Assembly: GCA_032191485.1 (NCBI GenBank)
Contig: JAVDOI010000009.1
Location: 19,828,343-19,892,342, forward strand
DNA from: Leptoclinus maculatus
Taxonomy: Eukaryota > Chordata > Actinopteri > Perciformes > Stichaeidae
Reading direction: 5' to 3'
DNA length: 64,000 bases
The notes under the pieces were generated by a model, which saw nothing but the letters and a program-made list of their open reading frames with translations, had not been told where the DNA came from and made no database searches. Below are positions 25,594-36,319 of the stretch, in pieces (the first letter of the stretch is position 1; the number at the start of each line of letters is the position of its first letter). Both the position numbers and the translations under genes were made by a program.

Positions 25594-26911
25594 TTAACCC
25601 TCCTGTCGTGTTCGGGTCAAATCTGACCGATTTACAACTTTAATCAATCATAAATATTGTGTTTTGCATCTGATTACCTCAAGGCCTCATGATATCCTCC
25701 ACACTAGGCATTTGAACATATCAAATTGCTGATCACCATTTTCATTGAATTTTTAGTGGTTTAGTCAACTTTGTAACACCCATGGTGTTCCCGGTCAAAA
25801 GTGACCGCCATAGGAAATGAATGGGAAACACTAGATTATGTCCATTCATCAGATGGAAAACAGCCCCATACACACCCACACAAACATACACACACATGTG
25901 TAAATACCTGTTCACAGCCCCATATACACAGTTGTACACATTTCAAACTTCAAACTAAAAAATCAGGTGTTTGTTATGGGAACCCATCTCTATACCACGC
26001 TTATGTGCCCATCCCCCCACGTGAACCACACCTTCCAGACTAAACAATGTTTCGTATCTTCTCACTTTCCCCCTATATAAACCTTTATTTGTGCCTTGCT
26101 CTCATTTTACTCTGTGAGCACAATGAGTAGGCCACTGATGAGGAGATTTTATGTCAGAGAGGCTCTGGACCTCATTTTTGAACCAGATGAAGAGGAGATT
26201 GAACCGGAGATAGAGGAAGATGTCTCAGAAATTGAAGGCAACATTGATCCTGATTTCGATCCGGACTATTATGAGACTGACCAGTCAACAGATGGCGAGG
26301 AAGTGGCACCAGAGAAACAGGCACCTGAGGAGACATTCCAGTCCAAGGGTGGCAACTTGCTCTGGTATTCATCCTCCCAGGACAGAGGAGGCAGAGCGAG
26401 AGTTGAAAACATAATAAGGATGACGCCAGGGCCAACACGATATGCAACATCACTTCAAGTCCAGCTTCCAACTCTTTTTACCAGAGTCCATTGAGGGTGT
26501 TATACTGGACATGACAAACCTGGAGGGGAGGCGTGTGTGTGGGGACACGTGGAGAGCATTGGACCAGGTAGACCTCCACATGGGTCTGTTGATTCTAGCA
26601 GGAGTATATCGGTCAAACAATGAGGCTACAAAAAGTCTGTGGGATGCGGAGTCTGGGAGGCCTATATTCCTGTCAACAATGTCCTTACAACAGTTTCATT
26701 TGAGTTAGCGATACATTTTCAGTGTCTATTCTTTGTATATTCACAGCAGTTATTCATGTAAACCACTAGTCTGAGACATTGTTTACAGCTTAAAATGGTG
26801 TTAAATAAAATGTGGTGATGATTAATGGTTTTTGTGTTAATGTAAGAGCAGTTAAAACAGACCGGGAACACTAAAGTAAGGGGGGAGAAACGAACATGAC
26901 AGGAGGGTTGG
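25594..26911 (+). mobile_element. Internally deleted piggyBac-type DNA transposon
   Basis: The left end is TTAA (25594-25597) followed by CCCTCCTGTCGTGTTCG. The right end, CGAACATGACAGGAGGG, finishes at 26907. The two ends are inverted copies with one mismatch in 17, which is the piggyBac arrangement with a TTAA target. The right-hand TTAA has decayed to TTGG. Inside are only the transposase N-terminus and the start of the DDE domain before the coding region jumps to 3' flanking sequence, giving about 1.3 kb where an autonomous element needs roughly 2.5 kb or more. It is non-autonomous and could have moved only with help from a full-length relative. Confidence 0.9.
26123..26708 (+). pseudogene. 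Truncated, frameshifted piggyBac transposase
   Basis: The first part, read from the ATG at 26123 (an in-frame ATG at 26096 is also possible), gives a leader followed by a very acidic stretch (DEEEIEPEIEEDVSEIEG), as is usual at the start of piggyBac-family transposases, and runs to about 26450 (PGPTRYAT). The reading then shifts frame near 26440-26455 and continues as a region ending LFLPESIEGVILDM, then TNLEGRRVCGDTW and LHMGLLILAGVYRS. The last two match the N-terminal part of the DDE_Tnp_1_7 domain. The frame stops at 26708 just after MSLQQFH, so the catalytic aspartates and the C-terminal cysteine-rich finger are missing. No function can be expected. Confidence 0.85.
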
Positions 26912-27164
26912 GCCACATCAATGATATTACATGTTTAGCCCACATACAGGACAGGAATCAAACCTCCCACACTAGCTTTGAGCCCCAATGATGACAACCA
27001 TTATAGTATGATGCAACCATGTTGGGAGGAGATAGAGTGAATGCACACACAATGACTGACCATTGTACCAGCTAAAAGCATTCAAATTGAAATTCCAATT
27101 TCATCAACAAGCTACCTTCACGCACATACTCACGAATCACAAAAACAGTTTTGCCCAACAACTG

Positions 27165-28185
27165 AGGCTACATCCACACCAATACGAGTTTTAAAACAAA
27201 AACGATCTCCGTCTTCAAAAAGGATCTCCGTCCAGACTAACAAGCCTGAAAATGAATATCACACGACTATTCACGTACACTGGGCATGTGGGTGCCGGTG
27301 TAAACAGGAAGTAGATTGGTTAAAAAAAAAAATACGACAAAGTAATAAAGTAGTCTTTAATAATGAAAGGTTGTGTTTGATACTTAAGATCCTCTCTAAC
27401 ATCTTCCTCTATAAACTCAAACAGACACATTTAGTGGAAAGTTTTAGAAGTTTTATTTTTCAGACTTAGTTACAGAGCTGCAGGTCTTGCTCTATCTCTC
27501 TCTCTCTCTCTCTCTCTCTTTCTCACACACACAACTAATTTACTTACAAAATGAAAGCTTAGAAATCAAAGTTAACTCGATTATGGGTCCATAAATGTGT
27601 TCAACACACGTCTCTCACTCGTTTCCTCTCGGTTTCGTTGTTGTTTGTTCTCACTCGTAGCTCTGCTGGTGGCTGAAGTCTCTGTCGTACTGGACAACAT
27701 GTACTGCTTTTGTTCCTTTACAGTTTCTGTGTAGACTTCACAATAGTTGTGCAGAACAGAATAGGCATTAATAAGGAACGGAAAGTCCTCAGTTTTGTGT
27801 CCATCGGCCTCCTCAAAGCTGCTAACAGTGACTTTAGACGTCCGCTCCGTAGGTCTGATAACGCCGCTGGACACATCGCTCACTAATCGCTCCAATAACA
27901 GCTGCTTCCTCCGTAATAATGCAGACTTTAACTGGACAACAGCTGCTAATAAAGACAACAAGGTCAGCAACACCTGTAATCAGTTGTCCATGTTAAATTA
28001 ACCTGGTAGGCGATCAGTAATCAAGGCTGTTGCTGTTTGTGATCTTCCGGGAAAGGGTCACGTGATAGGGGCGTGACGAATCAGGGAAGGACACATCATG
28101 ACTGCTAAGAACCAATCAAGTAGCTAACACGGGAGTCGTTTACAAACGTATGCCTTTACGCCCATCCACATGAAGATGTAACAAA
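27165..28185 (-). mobile_element. Deleted PIF/Harbinger-like DNA transposon
   Basis: The left edge GGCTACATCCACACCAATAC and an internal block up to about 27432 recur at 34593-34830, so this is a dispersed family. The right edge near 28149-28182 contains TTTACGCCCATCCACATG, a diverged inverted counterpart of the left end. Between them lie a CT/CA microsatellite (27491-27533) and a single minus-strand open frame. The pattern fits a roughly 1-kb deletion derivative. Exact termini and target duplication could not be fixed; assignment to Harbinger rests on the open frame. Confidence 0.6.
27581..27973 (-). pseudogene. Harbinger-type transposase remnant (N-terminus joined to C-terminus)
   Basis: This 130-codon frame starts with a hydrophobic leader MLLTLLSLLAAVVQLKSAL and an Arg/Lys-rich segment. 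It then passes directly to FLINAYSVLHNYCEVYTETV, which resembles the C-terminal 'VLHN' signature of DDE_Tnp_4 (PIF/Harbinger) transposases, and ends in a polar tail. The DDE core that should lie between is absent, so this looks like an internal deletion that kept the reading frame. It stays open with no stop, which is unusual for a relic, but catalysis is impossible without the core. A chance open frame in a non-autonomous element is the alternative. Confidence 0.5.
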
Positions 28186-28189
28186 GGTA

Positions 28190-30570
28190 AAGCAGTTGTC
28201 TAAAAAATTGTAGCTTATGTGGCAGCAGCATATCTACAATTCTAACAAACTACATTGTTATCAGTAAAACACATGCCAAAACATCATCGCCAAGGCAAGC
28301 TGTTGTATAAACACAGTACATTATCTTTCTCGTGCTGACAACTTGAATCCATTCAAAAAGAAGCTGTCTCTGTATATTTAGCATCCCATTGTTCTACTAC
28401 CACTATGCTCTCTGTCATGGTTTCATACAACATGTCCAACAGCAGATGCACTTGACAAGACCAAATGAAAACATGTATCCAGCCTACAGATATGAGCATA
28501 AAATGATCAAATGACAGATAGAGAAAAACAACAACATTCACCAATATACTTGTTGTTTCCCTCAAACTATTGGTTTAATTGTAAAACCAAGAATTATAGA
28601 ATAATGGAACTGGAGACAGACAGAAACAGTGAGGTTTGAGGAAGATAGCATATGAAGGTGAAAATGTAGAAAGAGAGAGCTGGAAGATGAAAGAAAAAGA
28701 GAGAAATGTCTAATTATATAAGAAAATAATGAAATTCGAAATAGAGAATAATAGAGATATTTGGAAGAAAGAAAAAGAGACCGATGGAAAGGAGAGAAAA
28801 AAGGAGAGAAACAAAAGAGAAGAGAGGGATTTGGTTCTTAGTCGTCACAGTCGCAGATCCCTCACTGGTCTGGCCATCTTATATTTCAGACTCCTCTGTT
28901 CCTCTCCTTCTCTGACTCTCCTTATGGGTGACAGTCGGGTGTCTCTATTTGGTGCCAATTACAGATTGTTCGACGTTGGTATGGCGCTGGGATTCAAGGC
29001 TGTGGAGGCTCCGGCCCCCACAGCTCCCAATTTACCCATCAAACACTCCCATCCACAAACCGCCCACTTAGGAAAGTTACACTCCAACTTAATAACTCCC
29101 TCACTGGTCGTTATTGCTGGAGGGACTAAAGTGAATGACCAACCTTTTTTGGAGGGAAGCATGAATGAAAATGAACAATGGTACTATTCAAATCCAGGCC
29201 ACTAAGAAGAGAAATATAATTTGTATTATTCCCGAAGTGCGTCATACTAATTTTGAAAGGGTTTTTCTTAAACTTTACAAAGGGTATCGAAGAAATGAAT
29301 CCCTGATGGAAAAAAAACAGACTGAAGTAATCACAAGTACTGCTACAATGGTGGATTATAAGAGGTTGGATGACAATTAGCAGCCTTTGTAAGCAATAGA
29401 AGAGTTCTGGCAATCAGCAGATATGTGAGGTTTCAAAGCCACATGGGGTGACTATGTGGAGCAGAGAGGCCAAATTACATGTGCCCAAATTGATGCATTG
29501 AACAACCTGATTTAAAATTTGAACATTTTGGAAATCAAGACAGCACATGTAAAGTTAGACAAACTGCATCTTCAAAGAAAGTAGAAATTCTGAATTTTAG
29601 AAATTCTTTCTAGAAATAAAGAGCCAATACTTGTTTTTCCATGAGATGTTACGGTCTTAAGCTTACTTCACTTCTTGTACTCTGTGCCTTAAAAGCTCTT
29701 TTAAAAGGAAAATTATAAGGATTTAAAGCCCTTTGAAATATAATTTGTATAGATTGTGATTGTATCATCATCGAAATTCAATAATTCCGATTTTTGTTGA
29801 CAATTGCAGTACAAACCTGCATTAGCACTGTGAATCAACGGGCATTTCTATTCTTACTAGGGGATTTCTGTGAAATTTGAACCCCTTGTAATTCGACCCA
29901 TGACCCATTGTATTATCAACCTAGTAGTGACCATTGATCAAAACTGGTCCAATAGGGAGTTCCACAGTTTTGTACATATGTTGATGACTTAATCACTTGA
30001 GCCTGTTGATACGGATGAAATCATGGAATTTGATTAGAAAAATGGAATTAGCTGTAAAATGTGAAATATGAACAGGAACAAAAACTATGCCACTATGTTT
30101 TGGTTTAATTTACTGTGAAAAGTCTAATTCATCCACCACATGATTTAAAACCTTTTCAGATTTTTTCAAATTTTGCTTATTTTGTGAAGTACATGATTCA
30201 GAAAAATAAGAATTTGGGGTTGAATAAAAAATAAAACTGATTTAATAGGGCCCTACTTTCATAGAATATATACAGATCTCAAGTTGTACTGGCTTAAGGT
30301 ATGCCGTTTCCATTTTAAGTTGCATTTGGGTGTCATGAGAAAAGACCATTAGTTTTTCTCATGCAATGTTAAAAATGTTGTTCCTCAATGAAAATAAAAA
30401 ATAATAATAATAATAAATTATACAAATTGTCAATATTTGTGTTTTTTAAATATGGAATGCACTCAGTAATATGTGCATATGTATGTGTATATAATAAAAC
30501 ATGATATCTGTGCAAAATATATGCTTTTCCTGCATGTCCTCTCCGCCTGTCTGCATGTCTCATCAGCGCT
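28190..30570. other. Unique DNA; purine-rich tract and one unexplained open frame
   Basis: A purine-rich tract covers about 28600-28840 on the plus strand. It runs into a 158-codon open frame (28729-29205). The second half of that frame (from 28950) has a mixed, non-repetitive composition and reads like a peptide, but I recognise no domain. From 29400 to 30570 the DNA is AT-rich and empty apart from an (AAT)n run at 30398-30416. Confidence 0.4.
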
Positions 30571-30594
30571 GGGGCCCACAGGAGGCGGGTCCAT

Positions 30595-30987
30595 GAAGCA
30601 GTTTAGCCAATTGCTGATTAAAGATATAAACGTGTGACATACAATTTAGCCAATCAGTGTCCTCAAATAGATTCAGCTCGGGGCCAAATCTGTTTTGCCC
30701 CAAGCTGCGCGTTCTCCTCGGGACTAGTCTCTACACTTCTCCCCCAAGACCCGTTTGAGAGGAGAACTTTTGTGGAGATTCTGCAGTTAAAGAGCTGATC
30801 CCAGATCAGCCTGACCTCACAATCAGACAGCAGACTAGCGGGAAAGGGAAGCAGTACATGAAGCTTCTCTAGCTGTACACCAGACAGGTTTGGCTAGCTG
30901 GATGCAGTCATGCTAATAACTTATTTATCTTTTTAAAACAACGGAGACAGATCCAGCATGGACAGTTAGGGAGTGAGGGATGAGGAG
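30595..30987 (+). promoter_or_regulatory. Possible promoter and first non-coding exon
   Basis: Within an AT-rich desert, 30600-30990 is balanced to GC-rich. It has two CCAAT motifs in a repeated TTTAGCCAAT (30602-30611 and 30645-30654), a TATAAA at 30625-30630 between them, then a pyrimidine-rich stretch (30705-30755). Downstream the sequence ends in GGATGAGGAG/GTAAGG, a near-consensus splice donor with the GT at 30988-30989. No long open frame is present, so this would be a 5' untranslated exon. It could equally be an unrecognised repeat; no transcript evidence is available. Confidence 0.3.
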
Positions 30988-31260
30988 GTAAGGAGACATG
31001 AGAACACCAGGGCACACATGGAGAACTCTGTCAAGATACGTATTAGGCAAAGTGAACATCTTCTTCAGTTGTCCTCAGTCTCATCTGCTTAACTTGGTCA
31101 TGGAGGCATCAACATTTAATAGAGATGGTAAATTAACAGTGAAAACTCTTCATAGCTTAATTTAACATCAGTATTCATAATTACACTTCATGTGTACTTT
31201 TCCTGATCTTTACCTCCTATAATAAGGTCCATAGGGACATCTCAATAAATAAACATGTTC

Positions 31261-31263
31261 TAT

Positions 31264-31337
<74 letters not shown>

Positions 31338-31365
31338 TTTATATTATATATATATATATATATGT
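31261..31365. repeat. (TA)n microsatellite
   Basis: A near-pure TA tract to 31331 is followed by TGTGTGTTTT and a second short TA tract to 31363. Confidence 0.97.
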
Positions 31366-31369
31366 TAAA

Positions 31370-32130
31370 TATTTAACTGCAAAGTAGTAATGCGTGTTTG
31401 ATACCTTTATGTTTTTGCATTAAATCATTCTGGGATGTTTGCTGAAATTGATTGGATGTGGCACAGCCCTACCAAGAACATGTTCCACCAGCCGCCACTA
31501 GAATTAGTTATGTATGCAATTAAAATGCTTTAAGAAAAAATGTAATATTGTTGTAAACCGCTTTAATCACAAAAGGTATGCTAAGGCTCAGCAATGTATT
31601 TTTCTCATTGTGTCAAGACTGATCGGTTTCTCCCACATACAGTGTGAGGTATGTGTTAATGATAGTGGTTCACAGTTGGGGCGATTTCATTTTTCGTTCT
31701 TGGTCTATGCATAACAGTGCTACTCGGCTTTGATGATGGCAGATTCAAGGATCATTAAAACATATTTTTGACATTCAAGTGTAGATTGAAAACTAGAGGT
31801 GATCCCTTTTTTGCACTCACAGACCCAAGACTTTGGTTCACCCAACCTAAAGAGCTCAGGCTGCTTCTACAGTATCATCTTTTATTGTTTTGACATCCTC
31901 TTTGTTTCTTGCTGTGCTTTTATATTTATTACCTTACTTTTAGTTTGACCACATAGAATGCAGTCAGAGTCACTTTTCACTCTATTATTTTCACCCTAGA
32001 GACTAATTAAAGACATTCTGTTTAGCTTTGTTTCCAGTCAAATGTTGTATAAAATGTTCGGAGAATTTCTTAAAAGAAACCAAAATAAAATGTGCATGAG
32101 TGTGTTTCCTTGTAGCGTATTAAACAAAGA
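31370..32130. other. AT-rich DNA, no gene seen
   Basis: No gene or known repeat is recognised. Confidence 0.5.
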
Positions 32131-32139
32131 TTTATTTGT

Positions 32140-32560
32140 TTAAATGGATGTAATGTACACCTCCCCGTTAATACGGGGAGGTAATGCAGGAGGCTGAACA
32201 ATTTTTGACTACAGTGAAAATGTAGTTTTTGAAAGATTAACAGTAAACAAATATGGATTACCAATGTAGCCCTAACTCCAGCTCTTGTATGCAAAAACAA
32301 TGCAAATGTGACTATTTGTCGATTCTTCGGTTCTAAATCAAAGAAAAAACGTGAGCCAGAGAACATGAACAAAGTCAGTAAGCTGTCCGATGAACAAGTC
32401 GGAATTTAAAGATGGAAAGACCACAAATCTTCACACCCATCTTAAAACTCACCATCCAAAAGATTACGCAAGTCTGCCACGACTCCATCCACAAAGAGCA
32501 GCCGGACCAAAACTCTTATCATGGTGAGCAATCAACCCTTAATGATTGGGGCTTTTTCAA
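32140..32560 (+). mobile_element. hAT-like transposon relic with BED zinc-finger remnant
   Basis: The left part (32155-32265) contains a perfect 10-bp-arm hairpin and a stretch shared with 10.8 kb. After it, CRFFGSKSKKKREPENMNK can be read in one frame (from about 32317), ending in a stop. A different frame from about 32409 gives KDGKTTNLHTHLKTHHPKDY. The latter is the His-x3-5-His end of a BED-type zinc finger, the DNA-binding module at the N-terminus of many hAT transposases (TTNLxxHLxxxHPKxY). No catalytic part is seen. The frameshift and missing remainder mark it as dead. Confidence 0.6.
32159..32182. repeat. Perfect inverted repeat, 10-bp arms, TAAT loop
   Basis: ACCTCCCCGT and ACGGGGAGGT are exact reverse complements separated by four bases. 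The hairpin lies at the left edge of the hAT-like relic and could be a subterminal hairpin of that element. Confidence 0.9.
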
Positions 32561-32564
32561 AGGC

Positions 32565-34590
32565 AATGAAATATAAAGTCAATGATGGCGAGACAGTACA
32601 AGGGCAGTTTCTGCAAAACTGATTGACCTGAGTTTCTTAAAGTTAATGAGAATAACTTTTAACTGGTTATGAAACAGTCAAAATTGAATCCGGATCTATA
32701 TGACCTTTATTAGTAAACTAGACCATCAGCGATAAGATTGGCTATTTCTATGTAATTTTTCTTAATGCTCGTCAACGGGTCGGATTCTGCGGAAAATCTG
32801 ATGAAAGCATGAAGGCTCACCAGAACTCCTTCAGCTCAGACTCCAGCACTCCACTGGCGGCTACCAACCCACCGTGGACAGCGTCACCTTCACCGTCGCC
32901 TTCGACCTGCCATTGGAGGCTCCGACGGGAGGTGTAGCCCGGTCTGCGCCCAGAAACAGAATCTCAAACACTACCACTTTCGCCCACCGGGTTTGCCAAA
33001 ATCCACACAAATGAGGTTACTTGTAGTTACTTTAACTTTACCCTAACAACAAGATTACAAATTGAACAGCTCTACATTAAGAATACTCATTAACATTGAC
33101 TTGAGACATCCCGTTGACCTTTTCTACCTAGATGCAATTTACTGACACTGTCCATAAGGCTTTTATTTATTGTTCTAACACATTTGCTAATAGTTTGATT
33201 ACGGAAACATTATGAGAAAATAGGATCCTTCAAAACATCAATGTCATGTATGCCCTCTCACGATTAGATAATAAGAAGTACAGTGCTGGGTTTAAAAGTA
33301 AATTACAAAAAAATGAGGAGTATTGAAGTACCATTGCCAAAGACATGGGGTGGTGTATCGGTGCAATACCCAGCATGACATCTGTTTCTGCGACGAAATT
33401 GGCTCAAGGATGCAACATTAATAGATGATGCTGGTGACACAAACACACACTCACATGCATGCATTCAAAGAATAAAGCACCACAGTGAATGCAGTATGGA
33501 ACCTCTATCTGGGTCAAGTAACCTTTGGTTATCATAGCCAAATCCTAGCATGCTTCATACGTAGACTAATTTAAGATTAATATTCATACATTAGCCTTTG
33601 GTTGTGTGGGGAAAGCAATCAGACAAGAGAAAATAATAGGAAACACTAGATTATGGATGCCAACACCATCTCTCTTTCCATGTTCCTTCCTTGCAGCTCA
33701 TGGTGTGTGACACACACACACACACACACACACCAGTACGACTTCCCTTGAGGGTCACTCTACAGGGGGTTTGTCCCAATTAGCGCAAAGTCAAGGTGTG
33801 GAGGACACATACTGAGCTAGCAGGTTATGGTAACTGGGAACACACTGAGCCAGTATGCTGGCTAACTGCTACCTAGCCTACTTCACAGGCACAGCATGCC
33901 TTTTGTTAAAAAAAACCACACTCATCCACAGGCACTTTAAGGCACAGACAGCAGCATTAACAAGACTTCTTAAACGTCTGTATGCCAAGGACCCTAAATA
34001 GACAGGCATTTAGCTAAGGATGCCAAAATGAATAAACAGCCATGGTGATGTCCTAGTGGTCCCCCAGATCAGCACTTGCTGATGTTTACAGTCCTCTATT
34101 CTGCATATACTATATTGCAACAGTAACTATGGTAACAGTCCAAGAAAATACTATATTTCTGCTATATTTTCAACTCAATGATTTATTTTATTTTTTTTAC
34201 ATTTTCTGTATATATGCTCAAAATGTGAAAGCATTACTAAGTGGGTCCCCTTTTCAGAAGTTCTAAAATTCACACTAAAAGTTTGACTAGGACAAGTTGA
34301 AATGCTGTTGGTCGAGAGGACTTCCGTACTCTTCCGCGGCGGGGAGGATCTTATTTTGTTTTTGGAGGATTTATTTTGTTGTGTTTGCTTTCTCTCTTCT
34401 TTTACTAACCCACACACACATATAGCTTTAAGCTAATGTAGCTCCGGGGTGAGCTAAACTGCTTCAGACATGTGTAGATAACGAGACCCTTATATTCACC
34501 ATTTTAGAGTCTCGCAACATCACACGTTGTCTGAGCTGTGCTCTCGCCTCTCCCCCGCACACACACTACATGCATGCGCACACACACACA
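32565..34590. other. Unique DNA with a small GC-rich island
   Basis: 32765-33005 is markedly richer in C, G and CpG than its flanks, including GTCAACGGGTCGGATTCTGC and a run of CACCG motifs. I see no open frame of note there; it may be repeat-derived or a regulatory island. (AC)n at 33710-33733 and CA runs at 34558-34592 are short microsatellites. A second CpG-containing patch lies at 34330-34350. Confidence 0.4.
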
Positions 34591-34592
34591 CA

Positions 34593-34830
34593 CCATATCC
34601 ACACTACACTAAAACGTTCTCCGTCCAGACTAAAAGGCCTGAAAACGAATATCACGTGACTCTTCACGTACACTGGGCATGCGCGTGGGTGTCGATGTAA
34701 ACAGGAAGTAGATTGGTTGCTTAGCCAAAAAAATACGACAGAGTAAAGTAGTCTTTAATAATGACAGGTCGTGTTTGATACTTAAGATCTTCTCTAAAAT
34801 CTTCCTCTATGAACTCAAACAGACACATTT
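34593..34830 (-). mobile_element. Partial second copy of the 27.2-kb Harbinger-like element
   Basis: This segment aligns with 27165-27432 through shared strings such as CTCCGTCCAGACTAA, CACGTACACTGGGCATG, AAACAGGAAGTAGATTGGTT, TAGTCTTTAATAATGA and GTGTTTGATACTTAAGATC. Similarity stops near CAGACACATTT in both. The rest of the element, including the transposase remnant, is absent here. The orientation is the same as at 27.2 kb. Confidence 0.8.
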
Positions 34831-34899
34831 CGTGCAGTGTGTAGTGTGTGTTCATGGTAATGATAAGGGTCATGGTAAAGTACGGAAGCGCATTGCAAT

Positions 34900-35210
34900 C
34901 ACTTTATGGACTTTGCATCGTAATTATGAGTTACTATCCTGTAATTATAAGAAAATATCTCATAATCATGTCAAAAGATCTTGTTATTAGGAGATCAGGA
35001 TCTCATTAGGAAAGTTCGGTGAAGTTGGAAAGATAATCGCATATTCTGACTTCCCAGATCAATAACTCATAAGAAAAAGGTAAAACACAAACGACACCTC
35101 TTTGCAACCGTAGAAAGGTAGACAACTATCTACCGAATTTTCATCAAAACAAGTTCTCTCATTATGATGTATTTTCATGTAATAACGAGATATTTACATC
35201 ATAAGGTGTA
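34900..35210. repeat. Diverged 'CATAATTATGAGAT'-type repeat
   Basis: Repeated variants of TAATTATGAGTTA, TCATAATCATG, GGATCTCATTA and AATAACGAGATAT recur irregularly across 300 bp in both orientations. I associate this with a common fish repeat built on CTCATAATTACGAGAT. No open frame is informative. Confidence 0.45.
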
Positions 35211-35214
35211 TCAT

Positions 35215-35890
35215 CATCAATGGAACTCCACACTCTGATTCTGAGACGCTTTACTCTAGACGGGTGTTTTTCATGTGGCAACACACCGGTCAGTCTGTTT
35301 ATAACCTCCTAATGTACCTTAAAGGTTTGGGTCAGTCCCAGACCATAATGATAGTTTTGGACTCACTATGTGTGTGTGCGTGTGATTGTTCAAGGGTGGT
35401 TTGTACTGTGCAGGCTGAAGAGGTTTCACTTATGGTTCTGAAAAGCAGATGGAGGAGGGGACTACTAACACCATGAGCCTGTTCCCCAGGGACAGCTTTA
35501 GCAGGTGCATGCTGCTCCACAAACAGGATCTGTGCATTCCAATACCCATAATACCATACTATTTAGTATGCCAGAAAAATATGTAGTAAGAAAAATATGT
35601 AGTAGGCTATGTCCTAATGTACTGTATGTCAAATGACTATTCTGACCCATCCTCTTTGCTTGCTTGAATCCACAACAAATACAATCTTAGATGATGAAAA
35701 AGAACAACAAAATGTACATGGGAGAGAAACACATTCAATTATTTCTTGAAAATGTGTTTTGGCAAAGTGTACAGCATTTAGACCACTTGACAAGAAAACT
35801 TCAGTAGTGGTAAAAATAAAAACATTCACTGTGAATGCATTTAGGATGCAAGAACTCTCCACTTCAGTGGAATGGAGTGCAATATGGTCA
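35215..35890. other. Unique DNA, no gene seen
   Basis: A short GT-rich run lies at 35369-35384. Nothing else is recognised. Confidence 0.5.
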
Positions 35891-35892
35891 AT

Positions 35893-36317
35893 GGCGGAAG
35901 AAGTATTTGCATTGTAAATATAAAGTCCGACATTCAAAATAATACACAAGTATTATCATTAAAGTTCAAAAGTATTCCTTCGGAAAAAAAGGCCCCTGAG
36001 ATGAATATTTTGATTATTGGTTCATTAATATTGATCAATGTATGTGTAAACAGCTTAATAGTGTAGTAGCTGGTCGAGGGGCTAGTTTTGACCTCTTTAT
36101 ACACTGTTATTGTTATGCATCATACTTGGTAAGATGATCTTATGTTTTGGATAAACTTTTATTCTCTGAATTAACTAACAACGAAAGCGGTCGAGCAACT
36201 GTAGTTAAGTAAAATGTACAATATTTACTATTAAAAATACTCAAGGAAAATACCTCAAAGTACCTCAGAACTGTAAGTACAGTGGTAAATGTACTTGGTT
36301 ATGTTCCACAACTGAAT
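35893..36317 (-). repeat. 'AAGTAC' dispersed repeat, copy 1
   Basis: On the minus strand the copy begins with GTTGTGGAACATAACCAAGT near 36310, includes AAGTACAGTTCTGAGGTACT-like steps, and ends with AATACTTCTTCCGCC at 35893. Two further copies occur at 56484-56892 and 62539-62985, both on the plus strand. The family is abundant in percomorph fish; it carries no coding capacity and its class is unclear to me. Confidence 0.75.
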
Positions 36318-36319
36318 GA

